Shown here: piece after piece, positions 33,747 to 37,927 of the stretch
Layout of the letters: the number at the start of each line of letters is the position of its first letter
How positions within the stretch are numbered: position 1 is the stretch's first letter
NCBI GenBank assembly: GCA_016868785.1
Contig: VGFS01000021.1
Span: 1-37,927, forward strand
Reading direction: 5' to 3'
DNA from: Bacteroidota bacterium
Lineage (GTDB): Bacteria; Bacteroidota; Bacteroidia; NS11-12g; UBA955
Length of the DNA stretch: 37,927 nucleotides
Program-made: the position numbers and the translations under genes
Notes under the pieces: generated by a model
What the model was told of the DNA's origin: nothing
Databases searched by the model: none
The model's input: only the letters and a program-made list of their open reading frames with translations

Positions 33747-34535
33747 TTAATGATTTTGAACTTCTGTCAGAGGATAGATTACAGGTCGCGATGGCACCGC
33801 ATCTGTCCTTAAATTGGGAAACTGCAAATTCAACGCATAGAGTCCGTCTGCCAACACATTGTCTACAAAAATCAACTCCGTAATGGTTGCATGATATCTT
33901 GAATGAGAGGGCGGCATTTCTAATGCGATACCCCCTTTGACCCTTTGTGGTAAACCCCACCATTCGTGGTGTGCGCTCAAACGACCTTCATCTACTTCGG
34001 GGTCTACACTGGGAAAATCAGTGAGTAAATGTTGGATACCCAAATCACGCAAATAAGCCAAAGCCTCTGGCTCAAAATAGGGGGGTTCATTACCGCTCCA
34101 TTGTTGACATTTTTTATCCAACCCATTGGGCAAACTGCGCACAATGATTGCATCAACTGCTGCCAACTGCCAAGTTTTAACCACGTCTAAAGGTATGCAC
34201 GCTTGATCGACCAAAGCCGCCGTAACAAGCTGTGCCGTGAACCAATGGTTTTGTATCACATCGCCCAAACAAAGTCGTGAATGGGTGATATGTCCGGCAC
34301 ACTCGGTGTGGGTACCATTTCCATGTGCACACAAAGTAAGCACCTCACAATTGGCCGACCCCCCTTCAGCAACCGCCCCAACAAATCCTCCCACCCGAAT
34401 CGGCTCAAATTGGGCAGCATCAATGTAAAACGCACCGGGATTATCGCCCGAAGGGCCTGTGGAAACAGAAAGGTCAAAAGACCGTGTGAGGTCAGCCTGA
34501 AACTGTTTATCGCCAATGGGAATCTGTAGAATCAC
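33747..34535 (-). CDS. Cyclase-family (kynurenine formamidase-like) metal hydrolase
   Basis: The 262-residue protein belongs to the cyclase family (PF04199), which includes kynurenine formamidases and other metal-dependent amide hydrolases. The usual metal motif HxGTHxDxPxH reads HGNGTHTECAGH: the core Gly-Thr-His is kept, but Asp is Glu and Pro is Ala, and the first His is shifted by one. The substrate may therefore differ from formylkynurenine. Near the C-terminus HHEWWGLPQRVKGGIALE and ATITELIFVDN fit the family. The start is GTG at 34535; a CACTTTTG box ends 4 nt upstream and no ATG is available. It is 43 nt after aat and coupled to the GT9 gene. Confidence 0.85.
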   Translation of the reverse strand: MILQIPIGDKQFQADLTRSFDLSVSTGPSGDNPGAFYIDAAQFEPIRVGGFVGAVAEGGSANCEVLTLCAHGNGTHTECAGHITHSRLCLGDVIQNHWFTAQLVTAALVDQACIPLDVVKTWQLAAVDAIIVRSLPNGLDKKCQQWSGNEPPYFEPEALAYLRDLGIQHLLTDFPSVDPEVDEGRLSAHHEWWGLPQRVKGGIALEMPPSHSRYHATITELIFVDNVLADGLYALNLQFPNLRTDAVPSRPVIYPLTEVQNH

Positions 34536-34539
34536 AATA

Positions 34540-34547
34540 CAAAAGTG
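34540..34547 (-). promoter_or_regulatory. Near-consensus -7 box of the cyclase-GT9 pair
   Basis: CACTTTTG on the minus strand has one mismatch to TAnnTTTG and ends 4 nt before the GTG at 34535. The pair may also be read through from aat. Confidence 0.35.
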
Positions 34548-34578
34548 GCGTATTTCTTACAATTTATTGGACCCAAGT

Positions 34579-35151
34579 TTAATATTGTCTGAGTATTCTG
34601 CGCAATTCATCCATATACCATGCTTGCGAAACCTCATAGGCCCCAAATTGCAACAAATGTGGATTTAAATATTGGCAATCAATCAATTCAAAGTGTTGCT
34701 CCCGCAAAAATTCCACCAAAAAAACCAACGCAATTTTGCTCGCATCCGTCATGGTGTGAAACATACTTTCCCCGAAAAAAACCTTCGCAATCGACACCCC
34801 ATAAAGCCCGCCCACCAGCCTTCCCTCGTACCAAACTTCGAAACTATGCGCCCAGCCCTTTCCATTTAATTCTATGTAAACATCTTTGATTTCTTGCGAA
34901 ATCCATGTCGCTTCCTCTCCCCGATTCGAACAGGCAGAAATCACCTCCCTAAATGCCCGGTTGATGGTCAATTCAAACACACCTTTGCGATACAGTCGTC
35001 TTAGATTTTTTGGAACTTTGAACCGCTCGTCTAACGGTATCAAGCCCCGCGTTTTTGGGGTGTGCCAATAAATCGCATCGCTTTCGTCCGGATCAGCCAT
35101 CGGAAAAGAACCCGATAAATACGCCTGAATAACTAACTCTGCCGACAACAC
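34579..35151 (-). CDS. aat: Leucyl/phenylalanyl-tRNA-protein transferase
   Basis: The 190-residue enzyme adds Leu or Phe from tRNA to N-terminal Lys/Arg residues, marking proteins for ClpAP degradation by the N-end rule. Family signatures are SGSFPMADPDES, IYWHTPKTRGLIPLD, NRAFREVISAC, WISQEIKDVYIELNGKGWAH, GGLYGVSIAKVFFGESMF and DCQYLNPHLLQFGA. It is somewhat shorter than the 234-residue E. coli protein but complete, as usual for Bacteroidota. The start is GTG at 35151 (a TTG follows directly), supported by an exact -7 box 4 nt upstream. It diverges from trmB. Confidence 0.95.
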   Translation of the reverse strand: MLSAELVIQAYLSGSFPMADPDESDAIYWHTPKTRGLIPLDERFKVPKNLRRLYRKGVFELTINRAFREVISACSNRGEEATWISQEIKDVYIELNGKGWAHSFEVWYEGRLVGGLYGVSIAKVFFGESMFHTMTDASKIALVFLVEFLREQHFELIDCQYLNPHLLQFGAYEVSQAWYMDELRRILRQY

Positions 35152-35155
35152 CCTT

Positions 35156-35163
35156 CAAAGATA
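35156..35163 (-). promoter_or_regulatory. -7 box of aat
   Basis: TATCTTTG on the minus strand is an exact consensus match ending 4 nt before the GTG at 35151. Confidence 0.5.
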
Positions 35164-35206
35164 TCGCCTATCGACAAAATTGGCATAGAAACTTTAATCA
35201 CATGCA

Positions 35207-35233
35207 TTGTTCATGGCGGGATTTGTACCTTTG
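35207..35233 (+). promoter_or_regulatory. Promoter of trmB
   Basis: TTG (35207-35209), a 16-nt spacer and TACCTTTG (35226-35233) end 7 nt before the ATG at 35241. The elements lie inside the frame that opens at an upstream ATG (35203 region), so that ATG is probably not the start. Confidence 0.55.
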
Positions 35234-35240
35234 CAACCCT

Positions 35241-35951
35241 ATGAGCAAACCCAAACTCATCAAATTTGAGGAGTATCGCAACTTTCCCAACACCTTTGAC
35301 ATTGAAGATACCAGTAACAAAGGACGTTGGGCGCAAATTTTTGGCAATGACAACCCAATTGTTGTAGAATTGGCCTGTGGAAAAGGCGATTATTCCGTGG
35401 GACTTGCTCGCATGAACCCCAATATCAACTACATCGGTGTGGACATAAAAAGCAATCGCATGTGGACCGGTGCCAAAGCCGCGCTCGATAGCAATTTGCA
35501 AAATGTTCGTTTCTTGCGCACGCACATCGACCACATCACTGAATTTTTTGCCACTGGAGAAGTTTCTGAAATTTGGATAACCTTTGCCGATCCCCAGCCC
35601 CACAAACCCCGGAAACGACTGAGTAGCTACAAGTTTTTGAATTTGTACCGTCAGATCGCCCACGCAAAGGCGTTAGTAAATGTGAAAACAGACAGTGATT
35701 TGTTTTATGAAAGCACGTTGGCACAAGCGAAGCAAGACGGATTGGAGATTATTACCACCATCAACAATGTTTATCAACTGTTGCCTGTTCCGGCCTTTCT
35801 GCAAATTCAAACCTATTACGAAAAAATGTGGTTGGGCATGGGCAGAACCATCAAATATTGTCAGTTTGTATTGGGCGATTGCGTTTCCGAACCTCTTGAA
35901 GAAGAGGAAGACAACAGCCGGGTTAGTTTCACTTTGAATCCTAAATTGTAA
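35241..35951 (+). CDS. trmB: tRNA (guanine46-N7)-methyltransferase
   Basis: From ATG 35241 (MSKPKLIKFEEYRNFPN) the product has 236 residues. It methylates G46 in the variable loop of tRNAs with S-adenosylmethionine. The cofactor motif is VVELACGKGDYSVGLA, followed by NYIGVDIKSNRMW. The substrate-binding motif WITFADPQPHKPRKRLSS is the family FxDPWPKxRHxKRR with Gln for Trp and Pro for Arg/His. An ATG 39 bases upstream would add 13 residues (MHCSWRDLYLCNP) but overlaps the promoter. The gene ends at a terminator shared with the convergent tRNA gene. Confidence 0.95.
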   Translation: MSKPKLIKFEEYRNFPNTFDIEDTSNKGRWAQIFGNDNPIVVELACGKGDYSVGLARMNPNINYIGVDIKSNRMWTGAKAALDSNLQNVRFLRTHIDHITEFFATGEVSEIWITFADPQPHKPRKRLSSYKFLNLYRQIAHAKALVNVKTDSDLFYESTLAQAKQDGLEIITTINNVYQLLPVPAFLQIQTYYEKMWLGMGRTIKYCQFVLGDCVSEPLEEEEDNSRVSFTLNPKL

Positions 35952-35960
35952 TTGAAAACA

Positions 35961-35989
35961 AAAAACCCCTCAAGTTTGAGGGGTTTTTT
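35961..35989. terminator. Bidirectional terminator between trmB and tRNA-Asp
   Basis: A near-perfect inverted repeat (aaaaacccctcaa paired with ttgaggggttttt) ends in T-runs on both strands. It lies 9 nt after the trmB stop and 4 nt beyond the 3' end of the tRNA on the other strand, so it can end both transcripts. Confidence 0.9.
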
Positions 35990-35993
35990 GTTG

Positions 35994-36067
35994 CGGACTG
36001 GACGGGACTCGAACCCGCGACCTCCGCCGTGACAGGGCGGCATTCTAACCAGCTGAACTACCAATCC
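35994..36067 (-). tRNA. tRNA-Asp (GTC)
   Basis: Read on the minus strand, the 74-nt gene folds into a standard cloverleaf. A 7-bp acceptor stem has one G-T pair (GGATTGG with CCAGTCC) and discriminator G. The D-stem is GTTC/GAAT, the anticodon stem CCGCC/GGCGG, and the anticodon loop CTGTCAC has anticodon GTC at 36031-36033. The T-stem GCGGG/CCCGT closes the loop TTCGAGT. The 3' CCA is not encoded, so it must be added after processing. G73, U35 and C36 fit aspartate identity. Confidence 0.97.
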
Positions 36068-36086
36068 GTTCTCTTCATTGGGTTAC

Positions 36087-36102
36087 AGTACTTTTCAGTA
36101 CT
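36087..36102 (-). ncRNA. Hairpin in the tRNA-Asp 5' leader
   Basis: On the minus strand AGTACT-GAAA-AGTACT can form a 6-bp stem with a GNRA-type loop, about 20 nt upstream of the mature tRNA end and downstream of the likely start of transcription. It may affect RNase P processing or may be incidental. Confidence 0.4.
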
Positions 36103-36122
36103 TGTTTCCCTCAAAAGGACTG

Positions 36123-36153
36123 CAAAAATAAGGCGAAATTTGCCAAGAGTCAA
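36123..36153 (-). promoter_or_regulatory. Promoter of tRNA-Asp
   Basis: TTG (36151-36153), a 20-nt spacer and TATTTTTG (36123-36130) on the minus strand fit the Bacteroidota consensus. A start about 6 nt downstream predicts a leader of roughly 50 nt before the tRNA. Confidence 0.55.
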
Positions 36154-36203
36154 GTACCTGTTGCAAAAAATGCCAAAGAATTTTTCTCCCCTGCCACAAT
36201 CTC

Positions 36204-36211
36204 TATATTCG
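36204..36211 (+). promoter_or_regulatory. Variant -7 box of the M1 aminopeptidase gene
   Basis: TATATTCG ends 16 nt before the ATG at 36228. No -33 TTG is visible at normal spacing. Confidence 0.35.
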
Positions 36212-36227
36212 CTGCATCAACCAAACC

Positions 36228-37927
36228 ATGAATCGCAAAGTATCTAAAACCCTACTTCATCGAATCCTGCGCAAAGCCACCAGGTCTGTTCTGCTATGCA
36301 TGTGCCTAGGGTATTTGCCAAATCTCTTGGCGCAATTCCCCGAGACGCAATGTTACCATATCGACAATGGAGGACATGAACGCAACCGCAACATCGATGT
36401 ACAACAAATGAAAGTAGAGGTTCGCTTCGATGCGATGAAAAAAACGGTTTTTGGAAAGGTCACACATACATTCAAGGCTTTACAATCTTCCATCGATACG
36501 ATATTCTTCGATGCCCCCGGCATTCAAATCAAATCGGCCACTATAGATGGAAAACCACTCAATTATAAAATCATACCCACTGGCGTGGTTGTTTACCCGG
36601 CGCTGACATCGTCCATCGCACTGAAAATCGACCGAATTGAACCCGGATCCACTCCCAAGAAAGGTGGGAAACCAGCGGTGTTGGCATCGCCGAACCATCT
36701 CATTGTCTTTGAATACACCGCCCAACCACTAAAAGGTATTTATTTCAGCGGATTTACAGCGGCCAACGGCGAACCATTGAGTAATACACGCGATGAAAAA
36801 GAAATGATTCGGCAGCAGATCTGGACGCAAGGACAGGGGATCGACAACCGACATTGGATCCCCATGATGGATGATCGAGGCGACAAATACATCACTGAAA
36901 CTGTGGTAACCTACGATTCAAAACACCAAGTATTGTCGAACGGAACATTGAAATCAAAACGCGCCAACAAAGACGGTACTACGACTTGGCATTATGCGAT
37001 GGAAAAACCCCATGCGGGCTATTTGTTGATGTTGGCCATTGGCGAATATGCGGTGCAAAAAACACTGTCGGCCGCCGGAATCCCATTGCAATTTTGGTAC
37101 TACCCTCAGCACCCCGAAAAACTGGAACCCACCGCCCGATACAGTGAGGCAATCATTGATTTCTTGTCGAAAGAAACTGGCATCCCCTACCCTTGGGGCA
37201 CTTATTCTCAAGTGATGGTTCAAGACTTCTTGTATGGTGCGATGGAGAACACCTCCGCCACCACGTTCGGTGATTTCTTTTGGGTGGATCGTCGCGGATT
37301 CCTTGACAGGAATTACATCACTGTGAATGCACACGAAGCCACGCATCAGTGGTTTGGTGATTTAATCACGGCCCGACATGATGGCGACCAATGGTTACAG
37401 GAGAGTTTTGCCACCTATTATCCGGGTTTGTTTCTCGGCAGCATTTATGGCGAGGATGAAATGAATTGGTACTTCCGCGAACAAATGAGGGGGGCCATCG
37501 CGGCGGGGAAAGCCAACAGTTTGCCGGTGCGACATTCCGAAGCCGGCTCATCGCGCCATTATCCCAAAGGCGCATCGGTATTGCACATGTTGCGGCACCA
37601 ACTGGGCGAGGACAATTTCCGAAGGAGCATCAACCATTATTTGCTCAAACACCAATATGGAACCTTAGAAACGTGGGATCTGCAGAAGGCCATCATCGAT
37701 GAAACGGGCATCAACATGGATTGGTTTTTTGACCAATGGATTCACCGCGGCGGGGAACCCATTTACCAAGTTGATTGGTCAATGAACACAAAACCTGAGG
37801 CATCAGGTAAAACAGAAGTGGACGTTTTGATACCGCAACATGAAGTGATCATCAATGTAAAACAAATCCAAAAGCTGGACCCCATTGTGGGACTGTTCAA
37901 GGCACCCATAGACATTGAATGTTTGTA
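36228..37927 (+). CDS. M1-family metalloaminopeptidase, 3' end outside the window
   Basis: The frame runs open from ATG 36228 to the window end (566 full codons). A signal peptide of about 36 residues (basic start MNRKVSKTLLHRILRK, hydrophobic core, LLAQ) predicts export. The M1 exopeptidase motif is GAMEN at 337-341. The zinc site is HEATH at 369-373 with the third ligand Glu392 (LQESFATY), the exact HExxH-x18-E spacing. A catalytic-type RHYPKGASVLHMLRHQLG segment follows, and GTLETWDLQKAI and DWFFDQWIHRGGEP complete the catalytic region. The N-terminal beta-sandwich domain precedes it. Such secreted M1 peptidases release N-terminal amino acids from peptides. The C-terminal domain is cut off. 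Confidence 0.95.
   Translation, partial: MNRKVSKTLLHRILRKATRSVLLCMCLGYLPNLLAQFPETQCYHIDNGGHERNRNIDVQQMKVEVRFDAMKKTVFGKVTHTFKALQSSIDTIFFDAPGIQIKSATIDGKPLNYKIIPTGVVVYPALTSSIALKIDRIEPGSTPKKGGKPAVLASPNHLIVFEYTAQPLKGIYFSGFTAANGEPLSNTRDEKEMIRQQIWTQGQGIDNRHWIPMMDDRGDKYITETVVTYDSKHQVLSNGTLKSKRANKDGTTTWHYAMEKPHAGYLLMLAIGEYAVQKTLSAAGIPLQFWYYPQHPEKLEPTARYSEAIIDFLSKETGIPYPWGTYSQVMVQDFLYGAMENTSATTFGDFFWVDRRGFLDRNYITVNAHEATHQWFGDLITARHDGDQWLQESFATYYPGLFLGSIYGEDEMNWYFREQMRGAIAAGKANSLPVRHSEAGSSRHYPKGASVLHMLRHQLGEDNFRRSINHYLLKHQYGTLETWDLQKAIIDETGINMDWFFDQWIHRGGEPIYQVDWSMNTKPEASGKTEVDVLIPQHEVIINVKQIQKLDPIVGLFKAPIDIECL

Noticed and set aside
35202-35240. Upstream ATG as the trmB start
   Set aside because: It would place the start inside a good promoter, and the extra 13 residues have no counterpart in the family.
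1-37927. Defence system, toxin-antitoxin pair, prophage or transposase
   Set aside because: No recognisable nuclease, transposase, phage structural gene or toxin-antitoxin pair, and no terminal inverted repeats, were seen on either strand.

Overview
The window reads as a chromosomal segment of a Bacteroidota bacterium with roughly half G+C. The evidence is a TonB-dependent receptor, two proteins with type IX secretion (T9SS) C-terminal sorting tails, an Omp28-type lipoprotein, and many start codons preceded by the Bacteroidota -7 promoter box (TAnnTTTG, or a TAnnTTCG variant). I see no phage, transposon, CRISPR array or defence locus. Most of it is housekeeping DNA with a few surface and cell-envelope genes.

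Layout. 1-3.7 kb: the 3' part of a TonB-dependent receptor, a coiled-coil OmpA-type lipoprotein and rlmH. 3.7-8.6 kb: argS, ruvC in convergent orientation with directly abutting stop codons, and a mitochondrial-type aconitase. 8.6-13.1 kb: a GT-C-like membrane protein, then a minus-strand operon of serine hydrolase, ribD and a YigZ/IMPACT protein. 13.1-18.6 kb: a secreted Asp-box propeller protein with a T9SS tail, an orphan 134-residue protein, a family 2 glycosyltransferase and a UDP-sugar dehydrogenase. 18.6-22 kb: xerD translationally coupled to an Omp28-like gene, a lipoprotein glutathione peroxidase and sucD. 22-28 kb: an unlisted 55-residue ORF and a 1883-residue PKD/T9SS surface protein. 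28-31.5 kb: ftsK-lolA. 31.6-37.9 kb: rnz, a GT9-cyclase-aat gene series, divergent trmB, tRNA-Asp and the 5' part of an M1 aminopeptidase.

How the genes fit together. Translation and RNA functions (rlmH, argS, trmB, tRNA-Asp, rnz, aat) and DNA functions (ruvC, xerD, ftsK; the last two cooperate in chromosome dimer resolution) are scattered as short units. Envelope functions are the TonB receptor, the OmpA lipoprotein, LolA, Omp28, the two T9SS cargo proteins and several sugar-transfer enzymes. The TCA enzymes aconitase and SucD are single genes away from their partners.

The points most worth a second look are: a triplicated Cys-framed module in the giant PKD protein; -7 boxes within 3-20 nt of start codons, which imply almost leaderless mRNAs and support several GTG starts; a probable 55-residue protein; a pre-tRNA leader hairpin; and local reversals of GC skew that begin inside genes. 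No clearly novel multi-gene system was found.
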